A stretch of 64,000 nt of DNA from Ignavibacteria bacterium. GTDB taxonomy: Bacteria > Bacteroidota > Ignavibacteria > Ignavibacteriales > Ignavibacteriaceae. The stretch lies in contig JAFLBV010000002.1 of the NCBI GenBank assembly GCA_017302895.1, forward strand, positions 248,001 to 312,000. The letters are read 5' to 3'. The notes below the pieces were generated by a model, which had not been told where the DNA came from, did no database searches, and saw nothing but the letters and a program-made list of their open reading frames with translations. How positions within the stretch are numbered: the stretch's first letter is position 1; every line of letters starts with the position of its first letter. Both the position numbers and the translations under genes were made by a program. Below, in pieces: positions 37,542-47,240 of this stretch.

Positions 37542-38786
37542 ATGTATAAACGAATTATTGACCCCGCTTTTATTCTGACCCTCGATACAAAGGGCTCCGG
37601 TAAAAAACCTGGACAGACAGCCTCTGACAACGGCATCATTGAAGGTTTTGATTTACTGATTCAGGATGATAAAATTCTCGATTTCATCCCCTCCGGTTCA
37701 CATTTTGCTTCTCCCCACAAAAAAGTAGATGCCAAAGGGCGAATAGTTCTTCCCGGATTTGTAGAATGTCATACTCACTCACTATTTGCCGGTGATCGCT
37801 CCGCTGAATTTAAAATGAAACTTCAAGGAAAGTCGTATGATGAAATCGCCGCTGCCGGCGGTGGTATTGCAAGTACCATGAAGGCAGTAAGATCATCAGA
37901 CGAGAAATTTCTGCTTGCGACTCTACTCAAAAGGTTAGACTATTTTATTTCACAGGGAGTCACAACTCTTGAAATTAAAAGCGGTTACGGACTTGACTTC
38001 GAATCAGAACTTAAAATGCTCAGGGTCATCAAACGAGCGGCAAGCCTTAGAAATATAAGATTAATCCCCTGCTTTCTTGGAGCCCATACCGTTCCACCCG
38101 AATTCAAGAACAACAGAAGCGGTTACATTGAAATTCTTCTGCATCAGTTGTTGCCCAAAATCAAAGAAGAAAATCTTTCCAACCGGTGTGATGCATTTTG
38201 TGAAGCCTCGGCTTTTTCCCCGGATGAAGTGGAAATCATATTTTCGAGAGCCAAAGATTTAGGATTTGAGCTCACCCTCCACTCAGAACAATTTAACAAT
38301 ATCGGGGGCCTCGAGCTCGCTGTCTCGATGAATGCCCTTAGCGTAGACCATCTGGAGGTATTGAAGGACGGACAAATTCCCCTTTTAGCAAATTCCAACA
38401 CAGTCGCTGTTCTGCTTCCGGGCGTTTCATACACACTCGACTATGATTATGCACCAGCAAGAAAATTGATTGATTCCGGAGCAACCGTTGCACTTGCTAC
38501 AGATTATAACCCGGGCACTTCAAATATTAACAACATTTTCCTTATTATGTCGCTCTCTGCCAGAAAAATGAAAATGTCCATAGAAGAGATTATAACTGCA
38601 TACACAATCAATTCCGCTGCCGCACTCGGAATTTCCAATGAGACAGGGAGTCTCGAGCCCGGCAAAAAGGCAGATATAGCAATTCTTAATCTCTCCACTC
38701 CTGATCAGATAATTTATAATACAGCCCAAAAATTTAATGGAACAACTATTCGTTCCGGGAAAATTGTTTACAATAAACCTAACTAA
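37542..38786 (+). CDS. hutI: imidazolonepropionase
   Basis: 414 residues of the amidohydrolase superfamily. Metal ligands in ECHTHSLFAGDR, substrate loop EIAAAGGGIASTMKA, further His in LHSEQFNNIGG and SVDHLEVL, and Asp in ALATDYNPGTSN. It opens the ring of imidazolone propionate to formiminoglutamate in histidine breakdown. hutH and hutU are not near. Overlaps nothing; three bases after the SPOR-like gene. Confidence 0.94.
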   Translation: MYKRIIDPAFILTLDTKGSGKKPGQTASDNGIIEGFDLLIQDDKILDFIPSGSHFASPHKKVDAKGRIVLPGFVECHTHSLFAGDRSAEFKMKLQGKSYDEIAAAGGGIASTMKAVRSSDEKFLLATLLKRLDYFISQGVTTLEIKSGYGLDFESELKMLRVIKRAASLRNIRLIPCFLGAHTVPPEFKNNRSGYIEILLHQLLPKIKEENLSNRCDAFCEASAFSPDEVEIIFSRAKDLGFELTLHSEQFNNIGGLELAVSMNALSVDHLEVLKDGQIPLLANSNTVAVLLPGVSYTLDYDYAPARKLIDSGATVALATDYNPGTSNINNIFLIMSLSARKMKMSIEEIITAYTINSAAALGISNETGSLEPGKKADIAILNLSTPDQIIYNTAQKFNGTTIRSGKIVYNKPN

Positions 38787-38799
38787 CTGAGATTCGATT

Positions 38800-40035
38800 A
38801 TGAAAATTAAATTCAACTTACTCACTATTATCACCTTATTATTGTCAGTCAGCATTTCTGCACAGGTATTGACGGGCATAGAAGTTCTTGAAAAAAGAAA
38901 CTTTGACCTGCTGAAAGGGAAAAAAGTCGGCTTGATCACCAACCCGACAGGTGTAAATTCAAAACTTGAAACAACCATCGACATTCTTTCCAACGCTGAA
39001 GGTGTGAAGCTGGTTGCACTGTTTGGACCTGAACATGGTGTCAGAGGTGACTTTTCAGCCGGTGACAAAGTGGATACTTACACCGATCCTAAAACTGATC
39101 TTCCCGTTTATTCATTGTATGGGAAAACAAGAAAACCAACCAAGGAAATGTTGAAAGGAATTGATGTGCTGGTTTTTGATATTCAGGATATTGGTTCAAG
39201 GTCATACACTTACATTTCAACCATGGGACTCGCCATGGAAGCCGCTGCAGAATTTAAAGTAAAATTTGTGGTGCTCGACAGACCCAATCCGATGGGAGGG
39301 CTTAAAATCGAAGGAAATCTTGCAGAAGACGGCTACATCTCATTTGTCAGCCAGTTCAAAATCCCATATGCTCATGCGATGACGGTTGGAGAACTTGCCA
39401 AATTTTTGAATGAAGAAGGTCACCTCAAGGGTGGTAAAAAGTGCGATCTCGAAGTGGTACCGATGGAAGGGTGGAAAAGAGAGATGACTTTCGATAAAAC
39501 AGGACTGCCTTGGGTGCTTACATCACCACACATTCCATATAAAGAATCAGCAATTTTTTACACCACATCAGGAATAATGGGCGAACTGGGCGTTATTTCG
39601 GAAGGTGTCGGTTATACTCTCCCCTTCCAAATGTTTGGCGCAGAATGGATTGATGAACTTGAATTAGCCGATAAACTCAATTCTAAAAATATCCCCGGAG
39701 TCATTTTCAGACCCCTCAAATTCAAACCATACTATGGGAATGCGAAGGGAAAAAACCTCGGTGGCGTTCAACTCTTCATTACAGATTATTCAAAAGTGAA
39801 TTTAATGTCGATACAGTTTCTTGTAATGGAAGCAAACAACGAATTGTATCCCGATAAAAACCCGTTCAAACTGGCAAAGAAAGACCGCCTCGATATGTTC
39901 GACAAAGTCTGCGGATCAAAGAATGTGCGGGAGAAATTCTCAAAAAGAATGAAATACGATGATGTGAAGGACTATTTAAACAAGGATGTGGAAAGTTTCA
40001 GGAAACTTTCTTCAAAATATTATCTTTACAACTAA
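38800..40035 (+). CDS. namZ: DUF1343 exo-beta-N-acetylmuramidase, NamZ-like
   Basis: 411 residues with signal peptide (LLSVSISAQ). The family core is clear: GKKVGLITNPTGV, LFGPEHGVRGDFSAGD, FDIQDIGSRSYTYISTMGLA, LDRPNPMGG and LPWVLTSPHIP. Described NamZ enzymes of Bacillus and Tannerella remove terminal MurNAc from peptidoglycan fragments; this is family knowledge. Signal peptide puts it in the periplasm or outside. No MurNAc transporter or MurQ/AmgK homologue lies next to it. Ends 12 bases before the convergent lipoprotein gene. Confidence 0.86.
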   Translation: MKIKFNLLTIITLLLSVSISAQVLTGIEVLEKRNFDLLKGKKVGLITNPTGVNSKLETTIDILSNAEGVKLVALFGPEHGVRGDFSAGDKVDTYTDPKTDLPVYSLYGKTRKPTKEMLKGIDVLVFDIQDIGSRSYTYISTMGLAMEAAAEFKVKFVVLDRPNPMGGLKIEGNLAEDGYISFVSQFKIPYAHAMTVGELAKFLNEEGHLKGGKKCDLEVVPMEGWKREMTFDKTGLPWVLTSPHIPYKESAIFYTTSGIMGELGVISEGVGYTLPFQMFGAEWIDELELADKLNSKNIPGVIFRPLKFKPYYGNAKGKNLGGVQLFITDYSKVNLMSIQFLVMEANNELYPDKNPFKLAKKDRLDMFDKVCGSKNVREKFSKRMKYDDVKDYLNKDVESFRKLSSKYYLYN

Positions 40036-40047
40036 AAGAGAATAGTC

Positions 40048-41715
40048 TCAGTCCACATTCCATTTGAAATCGAATGTGACCCATCGGGGAATCAACTCAA
40101 TTACGAAAGGGTGGACAAAGAATTTTGCGGAATGCTCGAAGGGAAAGAGCAATCCAAAGAAATATTCTTTGTCTCCCCTTTTATCTTCAAACAACCTCAG
40201 GTTATACTTCCCCGGCAATAAATCGACAAATTCAAATTTTCCGTCAGGCTGTAACACGGTTTTATAAACCCTGTCTCCTTTTTCGACATCGCTCAATTCA
40301 ACTAAATATTTGCCGGCCACACCCTTAATGGTCCCAGAGAGTCCCGTAAAGTTGATGCTGTTATAAGTGGTAAACTTCGACTGAAGGAGTGTATCCCTCA
40401 TGTTTCCGGCGGCATCCGTCAGTTCTGCAGTGTTTATTTTGAGGAAATATTCTGTGAGAGGTTCGAGTTTTTGTTCAACTGTTACTTTATATATCGCATC
40501 ATCAACTCGGGAAATTTTGGTTTTCACAAGTTTTTTTGAAGTGTCAGAGACCGTTATGGCAGATATCACCTTTAAAGGGTCCACTCCATCATCCAATTTA
40601 ACTGTAAATTCGGGAAATACAGGCATTATGTTGTTCAAGTCGACAGGCTCTATCTGTGAGATTGAAACCGGAATAGTGTCCCTCTTTTCAGATATTGGCA
40701 CTTCCATCCTCATTTTTGAAGCCGTATTACCAAAAATATCTTTTACACCTGTGATTTCAACCGCAAGTGCTGATTCCTTTTTGATATTTCCGGTCACAGA
40801 AACGACAGCCTCGCTTTTTTTACCACCCGGACAGTAAACAAATAAAGGTTTTATCAATCCATTTGATACAGAATCAATGAATGAAATGTTGGCAGATTCT
40901 ATTGAAGAAATGGCGATATCTTCATTAAAACTCAAGAGCACATGGTTTATATCTGTCATTACTGCTTTTTGCAAAACAGGTGGAATTGTATCAAATTTTG
41001 TCATGAAAAAATTCAGTTTTTCCCTGAGGGTATCATTCTGCGAAAGAGTTACATCCTTGTTGTAAATACCAATCCGGTCGCTGTTGAGATTATAGATTAA
41101 ATCACCAAAGGCATTTCCGACTGCAAAAAACCTGAAGTCTCCCTTGGGCAAGCCCGATAAGCGAAATTCACCGGTTGAACCGACCTGTGTTACAAAATCA
41201 GGCTTTCTTTTTAAAATTGAGTCACCTGGAGTACCGAGAAGATAGGCAAAAACAAAGATTTTATTGGGATCTTTATCATAAATCTTGCCGGAAACAGTTG
41301 CTTTATCTATCACATCTCCGGTTGAGAAAATATACGAATACGCAACCGCCATGTTGTTATTGTTGTTAAGGTCAGTAACACTCGTACCGATTGTAATGTT
41401 GTAAGTAATATCCGGCTTCAACTCCTCATTAAACTTGAGTATCGCTGTTTTCCCGGACCATTTAACATCGAATCCTTTTTCGAGTGACGGGGAAACGAAA
41501 ATTGCATCTTTGAAGGTTCGTTTGTCGACATATTCAGAGAATGTAAATTCGATTTCCTTGTAGTTAAACATTCTCTGACCGTTTTCCGGTGACACGCTTA
41601 CAATTTGCGGAGGAATTCTGTCAACCTCACCGCCACCGGGTGCCTGCATGTTAGCGCATCCCGAAAGGAATGCCATCAAAACAACTATTGAGTAATATTT
41701 AATGAGTCGAGCCAT
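40048..41715 (-). CDS. lipoprotein with N-terminal Ig-like domain
   Basis: 555 residues. Lipobox FLSGC (C20), then PPQIVSVSPENGQRMFNYKE begins an Ig-like (Big_5-type) domain to about 130; beta-rich repeats follow, ending in a carboxypeptidase-regulatory-like segment (GKFEFVDLLPGKYNLRLFED). Typical of large conserved Bacteroidota lipoproteins of unknown role. Its first 31 bases overlap mltG in another frame; the signal needs that start, since the next Met would leave no hydrophobic segment. Confidence 0.82.
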   Translation of the reverse strand: MARLIKYYSIVVLMAFLSGCANMQAPGGGEVDRIPPQIVSVSPENGQRMFNYKEIEFTFSEYVDKRTFKDAIFVSPSLEKGFDVKWSGKTAILKFNEELKPDITYNITIGTSVTDLNNNNNMAVAYSYIFSTGDVIDKATVSGKIYDKDPNKIFVFAYLLGTPGDSILKRKPDFVTQVGSTGEFRLSGLPKGDFRFFAVGNAFGDLIYNLNSDRIGIYNKDVTLSQNDTLREKLNFFMTKFDTIPPVLQKAVMTDINHVLLSFNEDIAISSIESANISFIDSVSNGLIKPLFVYCPGGKKSEAVVSVTGNIKKESALAVEITGVKDIFGNTASKMRMEVPISEKRDTIPVSISQIEPVDLNNIMPVFPEFTVKLDDGVDPLKVISAITVSDTSKKLVKTKISRVDDAIYKVTVEQKLEPLTEYFLKINTAELTDAAGNMRDTLLQSKFTTYNSINFTGLSGTIKGVAGKYLVELSDVEKGDRVYKTVLQPDGKFEFVDLLPGKYNLRLFEDKRGDKEYFFGLLFPFEHSAKFFVHPFVIELIPRWVTFDFKWNVD

Positions 41716-42728
41716 TGATGGTATTCTTTTGCATATTTTTTGTGTTCTTCATATGTTTTTGAGAAGATGTGTCTTCCCTCCTTACCGGCAACGAAAAAGA
41801 GAAAATCATGTTTTTCGGGGTACACGGCGGCGAGAATTGCTTCTTTTGAAGGATTGCCGATAGGACCGGGTGGCAAACCGGCATATTTATATGTATTATA
41901 GGGTGAATCTATCTTCAGGTCTTTTCCTGTAATCCGGTTTTTTGATTCTGGGAGTGCGTATTGAACTGTCGGATCTGCCTGAAGTTTCATGTTTTTTTTA
42001 AGCCTATTATGATAGACACCCGAAACTCTTGGCATCTCATCGGCATATCTTGATTCCCTGCTGATGATGGATGCAAGGATGATAATCTCTTTTTTCGAGA
42101 GGTCACCTTTGTTAATATCTTCCATAACTGCGGGAGTAAAGACTTTTTCCTGCAGTTCGAACAGTTTTTCCAAAATTTCACGGGCTGATGTGATCCTGTA
42201 CACCTCGATTGTGCCGGGGAAGAGCCACCCCTCAAAATTGTTTGCTTCGATCCCCTTGCTTCGTACCAGCGCCGAATCCTTTACCAAAATTGCGAGCGAA
42301 TCAGCTGCCTCAAGTTTAAGCTGTTTAGCTCTGTTAACTATTCCGTTTATGGTAATTCCGGAATAAAGTTCAAGCGAAACCGGTTTTTCATAATCGTTGG
42401 ATGCAAACATCGACATTAAATCTGTGTAACTTATCTCTTTCGGAATTGTGTAGAGACCGGCTTTCATCTTTTTATCTGCACCAAGGAGAAAAGCTGTAAT
42501 TTTTGCGAGGGTTTTGTTCCCGACAATTCCTTCTTTCTCGAGGTCATCCAAAACCTTGTTGAATGAGGTTCCTTCTCTGACGATATACTTGATACTTTCA
42601 TCACCGGAAGAAAAAGGCATAAAAAACAGGTACACAAGGAGAAGCAAACCGGCAAGAAAAGTTGCAAGAACTATGATAAACTGCTTCTTACTCAGCAAAT
42701 TTGAAAACTTTATCTTCTTTTCTTCCAT
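41685..42728 (-). CDS. mltG: endolytic murein transglycosylase MltG
   Basis: 347 residues, YceG family. One N-terminal membrane segment (14-34), a LysM-like region, and the catalytic Glu block ILASIISRESRYADEMPRVSGVYHNRL, with QADPTVQYAL and YKYAGLPPGPIGNPS. It cuts nascent glycan strands and sets their length at the inner membrane. Followed (overlapping) by an Ig-like lipoprotein gene; 28 bases separate it from tsaD. Confidence 0.93.
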   Translation of the reverse strand: MEEKKIKFSNLLSKKQFIIVLATFLAGLLLLVYLFFMPFSSGDESIKYIVREGTSFNKVLDDLEKEGIVGNKTLAKITAFLLGADKKMKAGLYTIPKEISYTDLMSMFASNDYEKPVSLELYSGITINGIVNRAKQLKLEAADSLAILVKDSALVRSKGIEANNFEGWLFPGTIEVYRITSAREILEKLFELQEKVFTPAVMEDINKGDLSKKEIIILASIISRESRYADEMPRVSGVYHNRLKKNMKLQADPTVQYALPESKNRITGKDLKIDSPYNTYKYAGLPPGPIGNPSKEAILAAVYPEKHDFLFFVAGKEGRHIFSKTYEEHKKYAKEYHQWLDSLNITQ

Positions 42729-42756
42729 CGATTAAATCTTTTGAATGAAAAAATTA

Positions 42757-43770
42757 TTAAGTAAAAAGATATTTGGATTGAAACGATGGAAACGGTTCAG
42801 AATCATGCGAAAATCTTTCACCCGCTTCATAAATCGATTTTCCACGGTAGGCAATCATCGCTGCGTTATCTCCGCAGTATTCAAACGCGGGAATAACTGC
42901 GGGAATTCCATATTTTATACCGAGTTTTTCGACAGCTTCTCTGATTACAGAGTTAGCAGCTACACCACCATTCAAACTTAGTGATGCAGGTTTGAACTCC
43001 TGAATTGCTTTTTCCATGTTTTTACTAAGGGCCTTTACGACCGAATCCTGAAATCCATAAGCAATTTCATTCAAGTCCTCCTGCGGGATACTCCCTTCCG
43101 GGAAGTGTCTCTGAACATACCTTAAGACTGAAGTTTTGAGTCCGCTGAATGAGAAATGAAACGGTTGCTTGAGCTGAGAAACAGGAAATACAATATCTTT
43201 TTTCACGGCAAGTTGAGCTGCCTGTTGTATTTTTGGACCACCAGGGTATCCCAAACCGGTCATTTTCGCAACTTTATCAAATGCTTCGCCTGCTGCGTCA
43301 TCCACGGTAGCCCCGAGAAACCGGATTTTGATATCTGACTCAACGAGCGTGAGCATCGTGTGACCGCCTGATACTGTCAGAACCAGAAGAGGATATTCGG
43401 GTTTCGGTTTCATAAGAAAACCGGAATATATATGACCTTCAATGTGATTTACCGGAACAAATGGTTTGTTGATTGACCAGGCGAAGTGTTTTGCAAAAGT
43501 GAAACCGACAAGCAATGCACCGATTAATCCGGGACCGGCTGTTGCCGTCACAAGGTCAATATCGCCCGGTTTTATCCCTGCTTTCGCGATCGCTTCTCTG
43601 GTCAGAGGTACGATTTGCTCCAGGTGAGCCCTGCTGGACAATTCCGGAACAACACCGCCGTATAATTTATGAAAATGTTGCGATGAGATAAGATTAATAC
43701 TTACCTCATCGCCCTTCAATATTGCGACCGAAGTCTCGTCACATGAGGATTCTATACCTAAAACAATCAT
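42757..43770 (-). CDS. tsaD: tRNA N6-threonylcarbamoyladenosine synthase subunit TsaD
   Basis: 337 residues, ASKHA fold. MIVLGIESSCDETSVAIL, the metal-binding NHIEGHIYSGF and SLNGGVAANSVIRE, YCGDNAAMIAYRG are diagnostic. It joins threonylcarbamoyl-AMP to A37 of ANN-decoding tRNAs. Overlaps the proline dehydrogenase stop by four bases (ATGA). Confidence 0.96.
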   Translation of the reverse strand: MIVLGIESSCDETSVAILKGDEVSINLISSQHFHKLYGGVVPELSSRAHLEQIVPLTREAIAKAGIKPGDIDLVTATAGPGLIGALLVGFTFAKHFAWSINKPFVPVNHIEGHIYSGFLMKPKPEYPLLVLTVSGGHTMLTLVESDIKIRFLGATVDDAAGEAFDKVAKMTGLGYPGGPKIQQAAQLAVKKDIVFPVSQLKQPFHFSFSGLKTSVLRYVQRHFPEGSIPQEDLNEIAYGFQDSVVKALSKNMEKAIQEFKPASLSLNGGVAANSVIREAVEKLGIKYGIPAVIPAFEYCGDNAAMIAYRGKSIYEAGERFSHDSEPFPSFQSKYLFT

Positions 43771-44669
43771 TTTCCAAACTTAAAAATATTTGCAAATATC
43801 TGTCCTGCAACATTTGGATTCTCTTTCAGTCTTCTTATCGAGTATTTATACCAGTCTTTGCCAAACGGTACATATATTCTGACTTTGTGGCCTTCTCTCA
43901 CTATCTTGTCTCTCAAGTCTTCTTTGACACCGAGTAACATTTGAAATTCCATTAGATTTCCCGGTACATCCATTTCTTTTTTCAAACGCAATGCTTCATT
44001 TACGAGATAGTCATCATGAGTAGCAATTCCAACATAAGCCTTGTCTTTCATCATTTGCTCGAGGCAACGAACGTAACTGGCTCTGACTGACTGACGGTCT
44101 TTAAAAGCAATTTCAGCAGGCTCAATGTAGATTCCTTTGCATAACCTGTAGTTGCTGTTTATCTTGTTCAGTTCCACAACATCGTTATAAGTTCTCTTAA
44201 GATAAGACTGAAGCACTATGCCGACATTGTCAAATTCTTCCCTTAACCGCTTGAAAACGGTTATGGTTTTATCGGTACATGAGGAATCTTCCATGTCTAT
44301 TCTGACAAAATTCCCGTATTCTTTGGCTTTTGATACGATCTCTTTAATCTGCTGGTAGGCAAATTCAAGATCAATGTTTAAACCAAGCTGGGTTGGTTTT
44401 ATTGAAAGATTTGAATTGAGTTCATTTTGTTTAATAGTATTTAAGACGGCGAGACACTCGGATTTTGCGAGAATTACCTCCTCTTTGGTGGTAATAGATT
44501 CTCCAAGCACATCCATGGTTGCAAGAATCCCTTTTTTATTCAATTCTTTAACGAGATTTACAGCATCCTGCAGTCTTTCACCGGCTATATATCGTTTAGC
44601 AAAGAAGTAAACCACACTTTTTGGAAGTATTTTAACTACCGAAACAATTATTTTATTTATCAACAACAT
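43767..44669 (-). CDS. proline dehydrogenase (monofunctional)
   Basis: 300 residues, the short single-enzyme form (PutB/PRODH). FVRIDMEDSSCTDKT, the substrate-binding RLCKGIY and YVPFGKDWYKYSIRRLKENP match the FAD-dependent TIM barrel. It oxidises proline to pyrroline-5-carboxylate and gives electrons to quinone. The P5C dehydrogenase partner is not adjacent. N-terminal KIIVSVVKILPKSVVYFFAKRY is hydrophobic and may lie on the membrane. Confidence 0.92.
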   Translation of the reverse strand: MLLINKIIVSVVKILPKSVVYFFAKRYIAGERLQDAVNLVKELNKKGILATMDVLGESITTKEEVILAKSECLAVLNTIKQNELNSNLSIKPTQLGLNIDLEFAYQQIKEIVSKAKEYGNFVRIDMEDSSCTDKTITVFKRLREEFDNVGIVLQSYLKRTYNDVVELNKINSNYRLCKGIYIEPAEIAFKDRQSVRASYVRCLEQMMKDKAYVGIATHDDYLVNEALRLKKEMDVPGNLMEFQMLLGVKEDLRDKIVREGHKVRIYVPFGKDWYKYSIRRLKENPNVAGQIFANIFKFGK

Positions 44670-44744
44670 AACAACAAAAATCTCCTAATTTAACATTCTA
44701 AATTATGAAGTAACAAACGATCATACAAAAAGATAAAAATGATA

Positions 44745-45392
44745 TCATTGGATAAAGTATGGAAATGATGAAATATCACCTGTTTTATCTTTTTCAATAA
44801 TGTCGACAAATTTCTGAAGTTTATCGATAAATTCATGTTCTGTTTGATCGTTGACTATAACAAAATGGGATAATCTGATTTTTTCATCTTCACTAATCTG
44901 ATTAGCCATCCTGTCAGTCACATCTTTTTCAGAAAGTCCGCCTCTTGCGACTGCTCTTTTTAGCCGGATATCCCTGTCCGCTGTTATAAGAAGAATGTAG
45001 TCGAATCTGTTGGTCATTCCCGATTCAAACACCAAAGCGGCTTCATAAAACACCACATCGTCATATTCCAAGGCCATTGTCATCAGTTCCGCAGATCTTG
45101 CGATTACAGCCGGATGCACTATGGCATTGAGTTTTTTAATTTCTTCGGGGAATGAAAAGACACGGGAGGCGAGATATTCTTTATTGAGTCTGCCATCGAG
45201 ATAGGATTCTGCTCCAAACTCTTTGACGATTTGTGATTTTATTTCAGGATTACGAATCATTAATTGCGTTGCGAGGATATCTGCATAAAAAACCGGATAT
45301 CCGAGCGACCTGAAATAGTTGGTTGCAAAGGTTTTACCGGAGGCAATTCCTCCGGTAACTCCAATTCTTGTTTTTTTATTTTGCGATTGCAA
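44745..45392 (-). CDS. coaE: dephospho-CoA kinase
   Basis: 215 residues. P-loop GVTGGIASGKTFATNYF, then YADILATQLM, HPAVIARSAE and the lid region TADRDIRLKRAVARGG. It makes CoA, the last step of the pathway. Start is TTG at 45392, overlapping rny by 17 bases; no ATG is available before the P-loop. Length fits CoaE. Confidence 0.93.
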   Translation of the reverse strand: MQSQNKKTRIGVTGGIASGKTFATNYFRSLGYPVFYADILATQLMIRNPEIKSQIVKEFGAESYLDGRLNKEYLASRVFSFPEEIKKLNAIVHPAVIARSAELMTMALEYDDVVFYEAALVFESGMTNRFDYILLITADRDIRLKRAVARGGLSEKDVTDRMANQISEDEKIRLSHFVIVNDQTEHEFIDKLQKFVDIIEKDKTGDISSFPYFIQ

Positions 45393-47007
45393 ATTTTCTT
45401 ACTTCACGAATAACGGTGACCTTAATCTGACCGGGATATTCCATGTCGGACTCAATCTTCTGAGCAATATCAAACGCGAGTTTATCTGCATATATATCAT
45501 CAATCCTTTCGTGTTCCACCACTACTCTTACTTCCCTGCCTGCCTGGATGGCATAGGTTTTTGCCACACCCTCGAACGATTTGGCAATGGTTTCCAGGGT
45601 TTCGAGACGCTTTGCATAACCTTCTATTGGTTCTCTTCTGGCGCCCGGTCTGGCACCTGAAATGGCATCTGCCGACTGAACAAGTGCAGCAATCGGGTGT
45701 TCCATCTCGATATCATCATGGTGTGCACCAACTGCGTTGCAAACTATTGCATTCTCACGATATTTCTTAGTAAGTTCGTAACCAATCAGAGCGTGTGGTC
45801 CTTCGATTTCCTTGTCGAGAACCTTGCCGATATCGTGAAGAAGTCCTGATCTTTTGGCGAGCATAACATCCAAACCGAGTTCAGCAGCCATGATTCCGGT
45901 AAGATAAGCAACCTCAACACTGTGCTCGAGAATGTTCTGACCATAGGAAGATCTGTATTTCATACGGCCTATAAGTTTAACGAGCTCATTATGCATCCCG
46001 TGAAGTCCAAGCTGTAAGACCGTGTTTTCACCTATCTTATAGATTTCCTCTTCAAGTTCAATCCTGACTTTTTCCACCACTTCTTCTATTCTAGCGGGTT
46101 GGATTCTGCCATCGGCGATAAGTCTCTCAAGTGATACTCTGGCAACTTCTCTCCTAAAGGGATCGAAAGATGAGAGTATAACCGCTTCCGGAGTATCATC
46201 AACAATCACATCTACACCGGTTGCTGCTTCGAATGCCCGGATATTGCGACCTTCCTTGCCGATGATTCTTCCCTTGATTTCGTCGCTCTGGATATTCAAA
46301 ACCGACACAGTGGTTTCCACTGCATAATCTGCAGCGGTTCTCTGTATTGCCTGAACTACAACCTTCTGAGCTTCTTTCTTGGCTTCCGATTTCGCTTTTT
46401 CGTAGATATCTTTGATAAGCTTTTGAGATTCCATTTTGGCATCCTGCACCATGTTTTCCAGCAACATGGCTTTAGCTTCATCTGCAGTCAGATTTGCAAT
46501 TCTCTCGAGTCTGTTATTTTGTTCAGTCTCAAGTAGTTCAAGCTCTTCTTCCTTCTGCTTTATGGCTCTCTGTTTGTCACTGATCGACTGTTCAATTCGT
46601 TTAAAATCGTTCTCTTTTACACGAACCAGCTCAATCTTTCTGTCGATTTCATCCTCACGACGCGAAAGCTGTTTCTCCATGCTTTGGAGATTCTGCCTTT
46701 TTGCATTAAAGTCGTTGTCGAACTCCACTTTTTTCTTGTACCACTCGTCTTTTACCTCAAGAAGTTTTTCTCTTTTGAGGTTATTGGCTTCTTTGTCCGC
46801 ATCTTTAAGGAGTTGAGTAGCTCTCTCTTCGGCATTGGAAACTATATGTTTGGCTTTTTCCTCTGCAAGTTCAACGATCTCTTTCCCTTTGTCTTCGGCT
46901 GCAGCGATGCTTTTCTTTCCAAACCGGTTGTTTATGTACCAGCCCAAATAGAAAAAGATCGAAACCGCTGCCAGAAGCATCGGGATTATAATTACTAAAT
47001 CATCCAT
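45376..47007 (-). CDS. rny: ribonuclease Y
   Basis: 543 residues: N-terminal membrane anchor (4-24), long coiled coil (about 30-200, Lys/Glu rich), KH domain (IKGRIIGKEGRNIRAFEAATG), and HD domain (HSVEVAYL, LLHDIGKVLD). It is an endoribonuclease that starts mRNA decay at the membrane. Highly conserved and of normal length. Lies 21 bases after the structured RNA that separates it from zapA. Confidence 0.97.
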   Translation of the reverse strand: MDDLVIIIPMLLAAVSIFFYLGWYINNRFGKKSIAAAEDKGKEIVELAEEKAKHIVSNAEERATQLLKDADKEANNLKREKLLEVKDEWYKKKVEFDNDFNAKRQNLQSMEKQLSRREDEIDRKIELVRVKENDFKRIEQSISDKQRAIKQKEEELELLETEQNNRLERIANLTADEAKAMLLENMVQDAKMESQKLIKDIYEKAKSEAKKEAQKVVVQAIQRTAADYAVETTVSVLNIQSDEIKGRIIGKEGRNIRAFEAATGVDVIVDDTPEAVILSSFDPFRREVARVSLERLIADGRIQPARIEEVVEKVRIELEEEIYKIGENTVLQLGLHGMHNELVKLIGRMKYRSSYGQNILEHSVEVAYLTGIMAAELGLDVMLAKRSGLLHDIGKVLDKEIEGPHALIGYELTKKYRENAIVCNAVGAHHDDIEMEHPIAALVQSADAISGARPGARREPIEGYAKRLETLETIAKSFEGVAKTYAIQAGREVRVVVEHERIDDIYADKLAFDIAQKIESDMEYPGQIKVTVIREVRKFAIAK

Positions 47008-47027
47008 TATCTGTATCCTAAGTTAAA

Positions 47028-47235
47028 AATAAATCCGTCATGGCCGGCAATGTCAGTCAAGGAAAAGAACCCTTTAACGACATATTGGGTAACGACCCTG
47101 AGCTTTTTGCTTCCACCGCCACACGGATGTGGTTCCGACAAGTCGGAATGAGGCCTGCAATACGCCTTTGGAGTCCGAGTCCCATGATTTTTACATATGG
47201 TTCTTTTTATGTGTGTCATCAACCGGCCGGACGGA
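47028..47235 (-). ncRNA. ssrS: structured non-coding RNA, probable 6S RNA (ssrS)
   Basis: About 205 bases between zapA and rny with no real gene. The ends pair: TCCGTC (minus 47235-47230) and GGCCGG (47228-47223) pair with CCGGCC (47047-47042) and GACGGA (47039-47034), followed by TTTATTTTT as terminator. Inside, AAAAGAACC pairs with GGTTCTTTT, and there are two neat hairpins, TTCCGA-CTTG-TCGGAA (47118-47133) and CCACA-TCCG-TGTGG (47102-47115 region), plus GGGT-CGTT-ACCC. zapA-6S order is known from E. coli and the place next to rny is as I recall for the Bacteroidota. 6S RNA binds the housekeeping RNA polymerase. The two tandem tetraloop hairpins are not typical, so the name is tentative. 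Confidence 0.68.
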
Positions 47236-47240
47236 AAAAC

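Noticed and set aside
46436..46998. Plus-strand open frames of 126 and 104 residues inside rny
   Set aside because: Antisense to the Lys/Glu-rich coiled coil of RNase Y; composition (Ser/Phe-rich) is what reverse reading of such repeats gives.
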